Source: Cupriavidus laharis
GTDB lineage: Bacteria; Pseudomonadota; Gammaproteobacteria; Burkholderiales; Burkholderiaceae
NCBI RefSeq assembly: GCF_914271435.1
Contig: NZ_CAJZAI010000002.1
Location: 558,001 to 622,000, forward strand
DNA: 64,000 nucleotides
Direction of reading: 5' to 3'
Part shown: positions 1 to 11,263 of the stretch, one piece after another
How positions within the stretch are numbered: position 1 is the first letter of the stretch
Layout of the letters: each line of letters starts with the position of its first letter
Translations under genes and position numbers: made by a program
Notes under the pieces: generated by a model
The model's database searches: none
Seen by the model: the letters and a program-made list of their open reading frames with translations, nothing else
Told to the model about the DNA's origin: nothing

Positions 1-1
1 C

Positions 2-79
2 AGCCACGACGCGGGCGCGGAGATCCTGCCGTTCCCGAAGGAGCGCGAATACTTCGTCAACCTCTACCTGCCGGCCTGA
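2..79 (+). CDS. 3' end of an upstream nir-operon gene (partial)
   Basis: The window opens inside a reading frame whose last 25 codons end in ...NLYLPA and a TGA 6 bases before the nirH start. The tight spacing and shared strand suggest it belongs to the same heme d1 operon. The fragment is too short to identify the protein. Confidence 0.55.
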   Translation, partial: SHDAGAEILPFPKEREYFVNLYLPA

Positions 80-85
80 ACTGCC

Positions 86-589
86 ATGGACCCGTCTGCC
101 CACGACGCTGTCGATCTCGCGCTGATCCGCGCCACGCAGGGCGGCCTGCCGCTCGTCAGCGCGCCCTATGCGGTAGTGGGCGCGCTGCTGGGCATAGGCG
201 AAGACGAAGTCATTGCCCGTCTGGCCGCCATGCAGGCCAACGGCACGCTGCGCCGCATCGCCGCCGTGCCCAACCACTATGCGCTGGGCTGGCGCGCCAA
301 CGGCATGACGGTCTGGAACGTGGACGACGCGTATGTCGACGCGCTCGGCGAGCAGGTCGGCGCCCTGCCGTTCGTGAGCCACTGCTACCGGCGCCCGCGC
401 CGCCTGCCGCTGTGGCCGTACAACCTGTTCGCGATGGTGCATGCCCACACGCGCGAGGAAGCACAGCCGCTGGTGGCCCGGATCGCCGCTGTGCTGGGCG
501 ATGCCTGCCGCGCGCAGGACGTGCTGTGGTCCACGCGCATCCTCAAGAAGACTGGCCTGCGGTTGCCGCCGGCCGATACAGAGTCATAG
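86..589 (+). CDS. nirH: Siroheme decarboxylase subunit, AsnC/Lrp-type (NirH-like)
   Basis: Predicted 167-residue cytoplasmic protein of the NirD/L/G/H family, which removes the propionate-derived acetate side chains of siroheme to give 12,18-didecarboxysiroheme on the way to heme d1. Residues about 10-55 form an AsnC-type winged helix. The family signature follows: RRIAAVPNHYALGWRANGM, with H64 at the expected active-site position, then SHCYRRP (98-104) and WPYNLFAMVH (110-119). The gene begins 6 bases after the preceding stop and ends 9 bases before nirJ, so it is translationally packed in the nir operon. The family assignment is firm. Choosing NirH over NirG, L or D rests on its place directly before nirJ and is less certain. 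Confidence 0.8.
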   Translation: MDPSAHDAVDLALIRATQGGLPLVSAPYAVVGALLGIGEDEVIARLAAMQANGTLRRIAAVPNHYALGWRANGMTVWNVDDAYVDALGEQVGALPFVSHCYRRPRRLPLWPYNLFAMVHAHTREEAQPLVARIAAVLGDACRAQDVLWSTRILKKTGLRLPPADTES

Positions 590-598
590 GGAGTCAGC

Positions 599-1762
599 AT
601 GTTCCGCCTGTCCCGATTCATGGAAGCGCTGCGCGATGGCGGCCCCGTTCCCGCGCCGCGCAAGCCCGCCGGTCCGGTCGTCATCTGGAACCTGATCCGG
701 CGCTGCAACCTCAACTGCAAGCACTGCTATTCGACCTCCGCCGACACGGATTTCAAGGGCGAGCTGAGCACGGCCGAAGCGCTGGACGTGCTTGGCCAGC
801 TCAAGGCCGCGCACGTACCTGCCCTGATCCTGTCCGGCGGCGAGCCGCTGCTGCGCGCGGACCTGTACACCATCGCGGCCCGGGCGCGCGAGCTTGGCTT
901 CCACCTGTCCCTGTCATCGAACGGCACGCTGCTCAATGCCGGCCACGCCGCGCGGCTCGCAGCCTGCGGCTTCGACTATGTCGGCGTGAGCCTCGACGGG
1001 CTGCCGGCCACGCATGACCGCTTCCGCCGCAGCGACGATGCCTTCCAGCAGGCGCTCGGGGGCCTGCGCACGGCGCGCAACGCAGGGCTGCGCGTGGGTG
1101 TGCGCATGACCCTGACGGAGCAGAATGCGCGCGAACTGCCGGCCCTGGCAGCGCTGGCCGAAAGCGAAGGCATCGACAAGTTCTACCTGTCCCACTTCAA
1201 CTATGCGGGGCGCGGGCGCAGCCACCGTGCCGACGATGCGCGGCACGCCGCCACGCGCGCCGCGCTCGACTGGCTGTTCGACCACGTCTGGGAACGCGCG
1301 CGGCAAGGCCACGCCGGTGATTTCGTCACCGGCAACAACGATGCCGACGGCGTCTACCTGCTGCATTGGATCGCGCAGCGCCAGCCGCACCGGCTGGCCG
1401 ACATGCGCCAGCGGCTGGTCAACTGGGGCGGCAATGCGACGGGAGTCGGTGTCGCCAACATCGACAACCTCGGCAACGTCCACCCCGACACGATGTGGTG
1501 GCACCTCACGCTTGGCAATGTGCGCGAACGCGCGTTCGGCGATATATGGGCCGACCGCAGCGATCCGCTCATGGCCGGCCTGGCGGCATCGCCGCGCCCG
1601 CTGCAAGGCCGTTGCGCGGCCTGCGCGCAGGTCGGCATCTGCAACGGCAATACGCGTGTGCGCGCCGCGGCAATCACCGGCAACCCGTGGGCGGCGGACC
1701 CGGGGTGCTATCTGACGGATGAGGAGCTTGCCTTTCCGCTTGGCATGGAGGTGGTTGCATGA
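599..1762 (+). CDS. nirJ: Heme d1 biosynthesis radical SAM protein NirJ
   Basis: This 387-residue radical SAM enzyme acts in heme d1 assembly, where the family replaces the propionates on rings A and B of didecarboxysiroheme with oxo groups. The CxxxCxxC motif for the SAM-binding 4Fe-4S cluster is C36, C40 and C43 (CNLNCKHC), followed by SGGEPLL. A C-terminal cysteine cluster (GRCAACAQVGIC, near residues 340-352) would hold an auxiliary cluster of SPASM type. Length matches known NirJ. The stop overlaps the nirN start as ATGA, indicating coupled translation. The nitrite reductase structural gene nirS is not in this window. Confidence 0.93.
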   Translation: MFRLSRFMEALRDGGPVPAPRKPAGPVVIWNLIRRCNLNCKHCYSTSADTDFKGELSTAEALDVLGQLKAAHVPALILSGGEPLLRADLYTIAARARELGFHLSLSSNGTLLNAGHAARLAACGFDYVGVSLDGLPATHDRFRRSDDAFQQALGGLRTARNAGLRVGVRMTLTEQNARELPALAALAESEGIDKFYLSHFNYAGRGRSHRADDARHAATRAALDWLFDHVWERARQGHAGDFVTGNNDADGVYLLHWIAQRQPHRLADMRQRLVNWGGNATGVGVANIDNLGNVHPDTMWWHLTLGNVRERAFGDIWADRSDPLMAGLAASPRPLQGRCAACAQVGICNGNTRVRAAAITGNPWAADPGCYLTDEELAFPLGMEVVA

Positions 1763-3267
1763 ACAGGCTGCTGCCATGGCTCGCCGCGTGCCTGCTCGCC
1801 GGCCTGTGCCAGACGCTGGCCTTCGGCGCGGAAGACGTGGCCGGCGCGGCCGCGCTGTATCGCCAGCATTGTGCCGCTTGCCACGGTGCTGACCGGCTTG
1901 GTGCGATGGGTCCCGCGTTGTTGCCCGAGAGCCTTGAACGCCTGCACCCGCCCGAGCTGGCCGCGGTGCTGCGCGAGGGTCGCGCGGCCACGCAGATGCA
2001 AGGCTTCGCCGGCGAACTGGATGACGCACAACTGGCCGGCCTGGCGAATTGGCTGCGTACCGGTCCCGCTACCTCGCCGCAGTGGACCGACGCCGACATT
2101 CGCGGCAGCCATGTCGTGTATCACGCCTCGGGTAGCCTCCCGGCCAGGCCTGTGTTCCATGCCGATCCGGCCAACCTGTTCCTGGTCGTCGAAGCCGGCA
2201 GCCACCATATCAGCGTGCTCGATGGTGACCTCCTGCAGCCAATCCACCGCTTCCGCACGCGCTTCGCGCTACACGGGGGTCCCAAGTTCAGCCAGGATGG
2301 CCGCTACGTCTTCATGGCCAGCCGCGACGGCTGGGTCAGCAAGTACGACCTCTGGAACCTCACGTTCACGGCCGAGATCCGCGTCGGCCTGAACACGCGC
2401 AATGTGGCCGTCAGCGACGACGGCAAGTGGGTGCTGGCCGGCAACACCTTGCCGCGGACACTGGTGCTGCTGCGCGCCGACGACCTGTCGCTGGCAAAGG
2501 TGCTCGATGTCAGAGGCCACGATGGTCAGGGTTCGCGCGTATCGGCCGTCTATGACGCGGCGCCGCGGCACAGCTTCATCGTGGCGCTCAAGGATATTCC
2601 TGAAGTCTGGGAGATCCCGTACGCCGGCCTCAAGTCCGGCACCATTCCCGAGCCCACGAAGATCGTGCTGGAAGACGTACTCGACGATTTCTACTTCGAC
2701 CAGTCGTACCAGCACATCCTGGGCGCCTCGCGCGATGGCGGCGGACAGGTGGTTGATCTCGCGCAGGGACGAAAGGTGGCGGACCTGGCGCTGTCCGGCA
2801 TGCCGCATCTGGGCAGCGGCATCACATGGATGCGCAACGGCCATGAGGTCATGGCCTCGCCCAACCTCAAGCAGGGCCGCATCAGCGTGATCGACATGCA
2901 GGGCTGGCAGACCATCGCCACGGTGCCGACCAACGGCCCCGGCTTCTTCCTGCGCAGCCACGAGAACACGCCTTACGCGTGGGCCGACGCGATGATGAGC
3001 CCGAAGCGCGACACGCTGCAGCTCATCGACAAGCAAACGTTGGCCGTGGTCGGCAGCGTCACGCCGAGCCCGGGCCGCACGGCGGCACATGTGGAGTTCA
3101 CCCGCGACGGCCGCTACGCGCTGGTCAGCCTGATGGAGCGCGATGGCGCCATCGTCGTATACGACGCGCGCACGCTGCGCGAGGTCAGGCGCATCCCCAT
3201 GGACAAGCCCATCGGCAAGTACAACGTGTTCAACAAGACCACGCGCTCGTCCGGCACCAGCCATTGA
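1759..3267 (+). CDS. nirN: Dihydro-heme d1 dehydrogenase NirN (c-type heme plus d1 propeller)
   Basis: A 502-residue periplasmic protein with a Sec signal peptide (about 1-23), a cytochrome c domain with CAACH at 38-42, and a long C-terminal eight-bladed propeller of the cytochrome d1 type. The single CxxCH plus d1 domain resembles NirS. However, its position between nirJ and nirE and the low-complexity N-terminus fit NirN, which oxidises dihydro-heme d1 to heme d1 and passes it to NirS. NirF, the paralogue, normally lacks the c-heme, so it is less likely. The start overlaps nirJ by four bases. Confidence 0.85.
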   Translation: MNRLLPWLAACLLAGLCQTLAFGAEDVAGAAALYRQHCAACHGADRLGAMGPALLPESLERLHPPELAAVLREGRAATQMQGFAGELDDAQLAGLANWLRTGPATSPQWTDADIRGSHVVYHASGSLPARPVFHADPANLFLVVEAGSHHISVLDGDLLQPIHRFRTRFALHGGPKFSQDGRYVFMASRDGWVSKYDLWNLTFTAEIRVGLNTRNVAVSDDGKWVLAGNTLPRTLVLLRADDLSLAKVLDVRGHDGQGSRVSAVYDAAPRHSFIVALKDIPEVWEIPYAGLKSGTIPEPTKIVLEDVLDDFYFDQSYQHILGASRDGGGQVVDLAQGRKVADLALSGMPHLGSGITWMRNGHEVMASPNLKQGRISVIDMQGWQTIATVPTNGPGFFLRSHENTPYAWADAMMSPKRDTLQLIDKQTLAVVGSVTPSPGRTAAHVEFTRDGRYALVSLMERDGAIVVYDARTLREVRRIPMDKPIGKYNVFNKTTRSSGTSH

Positions 3268-3299
3268 TGTTGATGCCCCACGCAACGAAAGGACTCGTC

Positions 3300-6238
<2,939 letters not shown>

Positions 6239-6244
6239 GACGGC

Positions 6245-7435
6245 TCAGGCCTGCGGCCGGCGGTTGGCCTCGTCGATGGCGGCGAAGACTTCCTCGGCCA
6301 TGTGGAATGCAGAGTTGGCCGCCGGCACACCGCAGTAGATGGCCGTCTGCAGCAGCACTTCCTTGATCTCGTCACGCGTCACGCCGTTGTTGGCGGCCGC
6401 GCGCAGGTGCAGCTTCAGCTCGTCCGATCGGTTCAGCGCCACCATCATCGCAATGGTCAACAGGCTGCGCGTGTGCCGCGGCAGGCCTTCACGGGTCCAG
6501 ATCTCGCCCCACGCGTAGCGCGTGATCAGGTTCTGGAATTCCTCGTTCAGCGGCGTCAGGTGCGCGAGCGAGCGGTCCACGTGGGCGCTGCCCAGCACTT
6601 CGCGCCGCACCGACAGGCCGGCATCGTAACGGGCGTGATCATCGGTAACGGGAAGACGGCCCAGGATGAAGTCGAGCAGCGCGGCAGTAAAGCGCCCCGG
6701 CTGTTCGAAGTTGGAGATGTGCGCCGCAGGCAGTTCGACGAAGCGTGCATCCGGAATGGCGGCGGCCAGGTCGCGGCCCTCCTGCACCGTGGTGGACGGG
6801 TCGTTGCTGCCGGCGATCACCAGTACCGGGACGCGGATCGTGCGCACGGCCTCGCGGAAATCTGCATCGCGCACCGCAGCACAGTTGGCTGCATAGCCAC
6901 GCGGATCGAGCGCGGCCAGCACGGCGCGCAGCGGATCCAGCGCGCGGCCTGCCGTGGCGGCAAACCCCGGCGTGAACCAGCGCTGGATCGACGGCTCGAC
7001 CATGATGCCCATGCCGTCGCGCAGCACGCTGTCGATGCGCGTGTTCCAGCCCTCGGCATTGCCGATCTTCGCGGCAGTGTTGGCGAGCACGATCTTCGCG
7101 AAGCGCTCCGGCGCATGCACGCCCAGCCACATGCCGGTCAGTCCGCCCATCGACACGCCGCAGAACACGGCCTGCGCGATGCCCAGCGCGTCCAGGATGG
7201 CGAGTACGTCGCCGCCCAGCTGGTCGATGGTGAAGGCATCGCCCGGCGCAGTCGAACGTCCTTGGCCGCGTGTGTCATAGCGCACCACGCGGAAGCGTCC
7301 GGCCAGCGCATCGGCCTGCGGCTGCCACATGGTGTGATCGGCGCCGAGCGAGTTGGAGAAGACGATGGCCGGCGCATTGTCCGGGCCATCCACGGTGTAG
7401 AAGAGCCGGGCGCCGGCGTGGTCGAGATAAGGCAA
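6245..7435 (-). CDS. pcaL: Fused 3-oxoadipate enol-lactonase / 4-carboxymuconolactone decarboxylase
   Basis: One 396-residue polypeptide carries two consecutive protocatechuate-pathway enzymes. Residues 1 to about 260 are an alpha/beta-hydrolase (PcaD) with oxyanion region NSLGADHTMW, nucleophile S95 in GVSMGG, and a catalytic His in PAAHISNFEQP. Residues about 265-396 are a complete carboxymuconolactone decarboxylase (PcaC; RSLLTIAMMVALNR, HLRAAANNGVT, YCGVPAANSAF). The decarboxylation product 3-oxoadipate enol-lactone would be handed to the lactonase domain. The fusion is known as PcaL or PcaDC. It is the last gene of pcaHGB-L and is transcribed toward pobR. Confidence 0.93.
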   Translation of the reverse strand: MPYLDHAGARLFYTVDGPDNAPAIVFSNSLGADHTMWQPQADALAGRFRVVRYDTRGQGRSTAPGDAFTIDQLGGDVLAILDALGIAQAVFCGVSMGGLTGMWLGVHAPERFAKIVLANTAAKIGNAEGWNTRIDSVLRDGMGIMVEPSIQRWFTPGFAATAGRALDPLRAVLAALDPRGYAANCAAVRDADFREAVRTIRVPVLVIAGSNDPSTTVQEGRDLAAAIPDARFVELPAAHISNFEQPGRFTAALLDFILGRLPVTDDHARYDAGLSVRREVLGSAHVDRSLAHLTPLNEEFQNLITRYAWGEIWTREGLPRHTRSLLTIAMMVALNRSDELKLHLRAAANNGVTRDEIKEVLLQTAIYCGVPAANSAFHMAEEVFAAIDEANRRPQA

Positions 7436-7473
7436 TGCAGTCTCCAGGAAACTTGTACGGGGTGGTGTTGCGG

Positions 7474-8862
7474 TCAGCCGGCCTTGCGCTGCGCGAGCGC
7501 CGCGTGCCAGGCCTGCACGGCGGCATCCGCGAAGGCGGTGGACTGGCCGGCGTAGTTGGCCGGGTCGGCCAGGCGGTCGAGCGCGGCATCGTCGAGCAGG
7601 CCTGCATGCGCGGGATTCTCGCCGAGCGTCTGCGCCAGCGCTTCACGCAGCGTGGTGCCTTGCGCCACCGCGCGGCGCGACGCGTGCTCCACCACGTGGT
7701 GCGCTTCGAGCCGGCCGATACGGCCGCCGAGTTCGAGCATGGCCGCCTCGCCGAGGATCAGGCCATGCGTGATGTCAAGATTGTCGCGCATGCGCGCGGC
7801 GTCCACCTGCAGGCCCGACACCACCTCGCCCATCTGGCGCAGCGCGCCGGCGGCCAGCGTGACGATCTGCGGCAGCGTGTCCCACTCGGCCTGCCAGCCG
7901 CCCAGCGCGCGCTCGTGTTCCTGCACCATGCCCGACAGCATCGTCGCCACCAGCGGCGGCACGCGCACGGCCGCAGTCAGCACGGCGGCGCAGCCGACCG
8001 GGTTGCGCTTGTGCGGCATGGTGCTGGAGCCGCCACGGCCGGGGCCTGACGGCTCGGCCACTTCGGCCACCTCGGTCTGCATCATCAGCGAGATATCGCG
8101 CGCCATCTTGCCGAGCGTGCCGGCAAGCATGCCAAGCGCGGCGGCCACTTCGACGAACCGGTCGCGATGCGCGTGCCAGGGCAGCGCGGGCAACTCCAGC
8201 TTCAGTTCGCGGGCCAGTTCGCGGGCCACCGCTGGCGCGGACGTGCCGAGGCTCGCCAGCGTGCCCGCCGCGCCGCCGAATTGCAGCGCATTGGCATGGG
8301 TGCGTGTAGCATCGACGCGGCACAGGTCACGGCGCAGCGCATCGAGCCAGCCCGCGGCTTTCAGGCCGAACGTGGCTGGCAAGGCATGCTGCAGCCAGGT
8401 GCGGCCGACCATGGGCGTGTCGCGGTGCGACGTCGCCAGTCCGGCGCACGCGTTGCCGAGCGCCAGCAGGTCTGCCTGCAGGTTCGGCAAGGCCTCTCCC
8501 AGCTGCAGCACCAGCGCGGTATCGATGATGTCCTGGCTGGTGGCGCCCCAGTGGACGAAGCGCGCAGCCTCGGCATCGCGCGCGGCTACGGCGGCGGTGA
8601 GTTGCCTGACGAAGGGAATGGCCAGGTTGCCGGCTGCAACGGCAGCTTGCGCGAGCGCATCGAGGTCGATGACAGCCGTGTCCGCACAGACTTCGGAGAT
8701 AGCCGTCGCCGCTGCGACGGGAATGACGCCGCAACGCGACTCGGCACGAGCCAGCGCGGCTTCGACGGCGAGCATGCAGCGCACGGTGCCGGTATCGGAA
8801 AAGATCTCCAGCACGGCCGGGCTGCCGAACATGGGATCGGTGAGGCGGGACGAGCTTGGCAT
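7474..8862 (-). CDS. pcaB: 3-carboxy-cis,cis-muconate cycloisomerase
   Basis: Converts 3-carboxymuconate, the PcaGH product, to 4-carboxymuconolactone. The 462-residue protein belongs to the fumarase/argininosuccinate lyase superfamily, with the signature loop GGSSTMPHKRNPV around residue 280 and the conserved HWGATSQDIIDTA segment. Length is typical for PcaB. It sits 38 bases upstream of pcaL and about 60 bases downstream of pcaG on the same strand, consistent with one pca transcript. The alternative, adenylosuccinate lyase, is unlikely given the pathway neighbours. Confidence 0.93.
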   Translation of the reverse strand: MPSSSRLTDPMFGSPAVLEIFSDTGTVRCMLAVEAALARAESRCGVIPVAAATAISEVCADTAVIDLDALAQAAVAAGNLAIPFVRQLTAAVAARDAEAARFVHWGATSQDIIDTALVLQLGEALPNLQADLLALGNACAGLATSHRDTPMVGRTWLQHALPATFGLKAAGWLDALRRDLCRVDATRTHANALQFGGAAGTLASLGTSAPAVARELARELKLELPALPWHAHRDRFVEVAAALGMLAGTLGKMARDISLMMQTEVAEVAEPSGPGRGGSSTMPHKRNPVGCAAVLTAAVRVPPLVATMLSGMVQEHERALGGWQAEWDTLPQIVTLAAGALRQMGEVVSGLQVDAARMRDNLDITHGLILGEAAMLELGGRIGRLEAHHVVEHASRRAVAQGTTLREALAQTLGENPAHAGLLDDAALDRLADPANYAGQSTAFADAAVQAWHAALAQRKAG

Positions 8863-8921
8863 TGGGGGCGTAGTAGGTGTGCCGTCACGACATTGGTGAC
8901 GGCACGATTATGCGCGAAGCG

Positions 8922-9491
8922 TCAGATATCAAAAAACACCGTCTCACCCGGCCCCTGCAGCACCACATCCCAGCGCAGCGCGCCGTTGCCCTGTGCAGTC
9001 GCAATCAGCGTGCCGCGCCGCTCGGCCGGCACCAGTGCCAGCACGCCGTCAGCGGCATTGGCAGCAGCCTCGTCCGGGAAGTACACACGCGTGGCCACAT
9101 GCTTGACCAGCCCGCGCATGAACACCGACACCATGATGTGCGGCGCCTGCGGCTTGCCGTCCGCGCCGGGCACCACGCCCGGCTTCACGGTGACGAAGCG
9201 GAAGGACCCGTCCTCGGCGGTCGGCACGCGGCCGAAGCCGGTGAAGCCCGGCACCAGCGGCAGCTCGCGCGTGTCTTCGGCATGGCGGTAGCGGCCGGCC
9301 GGGTTGGCCTGCCAGATCTCGACCATGCCGTCGGGCACGGGCGCGCCGGTACCGTCGATGACGCGGCCTTCGATGATGATGCGCTCGCCGGCCAGTTCCG
9401 GCGCGTCAGCGGTGAGGTCGGCGCAGTTCAGGCCGGTCAGGCCGATATGCAGGTAGGGGCCGACAGTCTGCGAAGCGGTGGCGTACAGCAT
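8922..9491 (-). CDS. pcaG: Protocatechuate 3,4-dioxygenase alpha subunit
   Basis: The 189-residue alpha subunit of the non-heme Fe(III) intradiol dioxygenase that opens protocatechuate between its hydroxyls. It has the intradiol fold motifs GAPVPDGMVEIWQANPAGRY and HIMVSVFMRG. As in other alpha subunits, the full four-residue iron site is not present and catalysis lies in PcaH. The start at MLYATASQTVGPYLHIG (9491) is typical of PcaG. A longer frame overlaps pcaH and adds a non-homologous stretch. Only four bases separate it from the pcaH stop, which suits a heteromultimeric enzyme. Confidence 0.95.
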   Translation of the reverse strand: MLYATASQTVGPYLHIGLTGLNCADLTADAPELAGERIIIEGRVIDGTGAPVPDGMVEIWQANPAGRYRHAEDTRELPLVPGFTGFGRVPTAEDGSFRFVTVKPGVVPGADGKPQAPHIMVSVFMRGLVKHVATRVYFPDEAAANAADGVLALVPAERRGTLIATAQGNGALRWDVVLQGPGETVFFDI

Positions 9492-9495
9492 GCTC

Positions 9496-10197
9496 TTACT
9501 CCATCGGCGTGGCATCGCGGCCACGCAGAACGATATCGAAACGGTAACCGAGCGCGTATTCGGGCTGCGTGGTTTCCCAGTCAAAGGTTGAGATCAGCCG
9601 GTTGCGGGCCTTCTCGTCGGGCACGCAATTGAAGATCGGGTCGTACGGCAGCAGCGGGTCGCCCGGGAAGTACATCTGCGTGACCAGGCGCGTCGCATAC
9701 GCGTTGCCGAACAGCGAGAAGTGGATATGCTGCGGCCGCCAGGCGTTGTGGTGGTTGCGCCAGGGGTAGGCACCGGGCTTGATGGTCTTGAACTGGTAGC
9801 GGCCGTTGGCGTCGGTCACCATGCGGCCTTCGCCGGAGAAGTGCGGGTCGAGCGGCGCGTCATGCTGGTCGCGCTTGTGCGTATAGCGGCCTGCTGCGTT
9901 GGCCTGCCAGACCTCGATCAGCGCGTTCGGCACCGGGCGGCCGTTCTCGTCCAGCACGCGGCCCGTGACCAGGATGCGCTCGCCGATCGGCTCGCCGCCA
10001 TTGCCGACGGTCAGGTCATTGTCGCCGGCACGCACGAACTCGGCGCCGAAAGTGGGGCCTGTCACTTCGGACAGCGACTGCGGAATCCGCACCAGCGGCT
10101 GCGCGGGCGAGCGCAGCACGGTGGAGGCATAGGGGTCGAATCGGTATTCGGGCTGGGTGTCCCAATAGGGGCGACGGTACTGGGCGAGGCGGGGCAT
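9496..10197 (-). CDS. pcaH: Protocatechuate 3,4-dioxygenase beta subunit
   Basis: Catalytic subunit (233 residues) of protocatechuate 3,4-dioxygenase. The Fe(III) ligands can be read at Y105 (AGRYTHKRD), Y144 (PGAYPWRN), H157 and H159 (PQHIHFS). R154 (NAWRPQ) would be the conserved active-site arginine. The start ATG at 10197 follows GGAGA on this strand. An in-frame ATG 15 codons earlier would read through the control region. It is the first gene of the pcaHGB-L operon and is divergent from pcaQ, with a dyad operator in the 94-base gap. Confidence 0.95.
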   Translation of the reverse strand: MPRLAQYRRPYWDTQPEYRFDPYASTVLRSPAQPLVRIPQSLSEVTGPTFGAEFVRAGDNDLTVGNGGEPIGERILVTGRVLDENGRPVPNALIEVWQANAAGRYTHKRDQHDAPLDPHFSGEGRMVTDANGRYQFKTIKPGAYPWRNHHNAWRPQHIHFSLFGNAYATRLVTQMYFPGDPLLPYDPIFNCVPDEKARNRLISTFDWETTQPEYALGYRFDIVLRGRDATPME

Positions 10198-10225
10198 GCT
10201 TCGTCTCCGTGTTGTAGGGGGTGGA

Positions 10226-10252
10226 ATGACTTTAAGACACACCCAAAGTCAT
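10226..10252. promoter_or_regulatory. Dyad operator between pcaH and pcaQ
   Basis: A perfect 8-base inverted repeat, ATGACTTT (10226-10233) and AAAGTCAT (10245-10252), separated by 11 bases. The geometry fits a LysR-type recognition site, and it lies in the pcaH/pcaQ divergent control region, 29 bases before the pcaH start. Confidence 0.6.
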
Positions 10253-10291
10253 GTAAATTGAGTTATTGACCGATTACGATGAATTTTTGAT

Positions 10292-11263
10292 ATGGAACGG
10301 CAAGATCAGGCCGCCCAGGACATGTTCCGCAACCGCGTGCGGCTGCGGCATCTCTATTGCTTCGTGGCGGTGTCGCAAACCCAGCACCTCGGGCGCGCCG
10401 CGGACCGGCTCGGCCTGACCCAGCCGGCCGTTTCCAAGACGCTGAGCGAGCTGGAGGAACTGGCCGGCACGCGGCTGCTGGTGCGGCAGCGCGCCGGCAC
10501 CGAGCTGACCACGGCGGGCACGCGCTTCCTGCAGCATGCGCTGCGCATCCTGGCCGATATCGACGCCGCCGCCGGCAGCGTCACCGGCGAGGCGGCCCAG
10601 ACGCATGAACGTATCCGCCTCGGTGCGCTGCCGAGCGTGGTGCCGGCCGTGCTGACCGATGCGGTGCTGCGCTTTCGCGCCACCTATCCCGAGGTCGGCC
10701 TGGACGTCCGGACCGGCATGAACCGCAACCTGATCGACCAGCTCAAGGCCGATGTGCTGGACCTGGTGATCGGCCGCATGGACGATCCGGTCGCCATGGA
10801 AAGCCTGTGGTTCGAGTCGCTGGGGCCGGATTCGCTGGTGCTGGCAGTGCGCCCCGGCCATGCACTGGCGAAGGCCTCCCGCCCCACGCTGCTCGATTGC
10901 CTGGCCTGGCCGCTGGTGATCGCCGCCGCGGGTTCCATTCCACGCCACAACACCGAGAGCCTGCTGGCGCGCCACGGCCTGCGCCTGCCGGATGGCTGCG
11001 TGGAGACCTCGGACGCCTATCTCGGGCGCCTGCTGGCGCAACAGAGCGACTGCGTCTGGGCCGCGCCGATGTCGGCCACGCGGCGCGCCATGGACGAAGG
11101 CGGCCTGGTGGCCCTGCCCATCGATACCCTCGGCACCGAGGAACCTGTTGGCCTGCTGCGGCACAAGGACCGCACCCTGACGCCGATGGCGGAGGCGCTG
11201 GCCGACTGCATCCGGGCGGCGGCGCATCCCGATGCTCCGCGTCGCGGCCAGCCGGCTCAGTGA
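10292..11263 (+). CDS. pcaQ: LysR-type activator of the pca operon
   Basis: A 323-residue LysR-family regulator. The winged helix lies at about residues 16-75 (FVAVSQTQHLGRAADRLGLTQPAVSKTLSELE) and is followed by a substrate-binding-like effector domain. The HLYCFVAVSQTQHL opening and overall length are typical of PcaQ, whose effector in other bacteria is 3-carboxymuconate or carboxymuconolactone. It is divergently transcribed from pcaHGB-L. The 3' end overlaps the convergent pcaK by seven bases. Confidence 0.88.
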   Translation: MERQDQAAQDMFRNRVRLRHLYCFVAVSQTQHLGRAADRLGLTQPAVSKTLSELEELAGTRLLVRQRAGTELTTAGTRFLQHALRILADIDAAAGSVTGEAAQTHERIRLGALPSVVPAVLTDAVLRFRATYPEVGLDVRTGMNRNLIDQLKADVLDLVIGRMDDPVAMESLWFESLGPDSLVLAVRPGHALAKASRPTLLDCLAWPLVIAAAGSIPRHNTESLLARHGLRLPDGCVETSDAYLGRLLAQQSDCVWAAPMSATRRAMDEGGLVALPIDTLGTEEPVGLLRHKDRTLTPMAEALADCIRAAAHPDAPRRGQPAQ

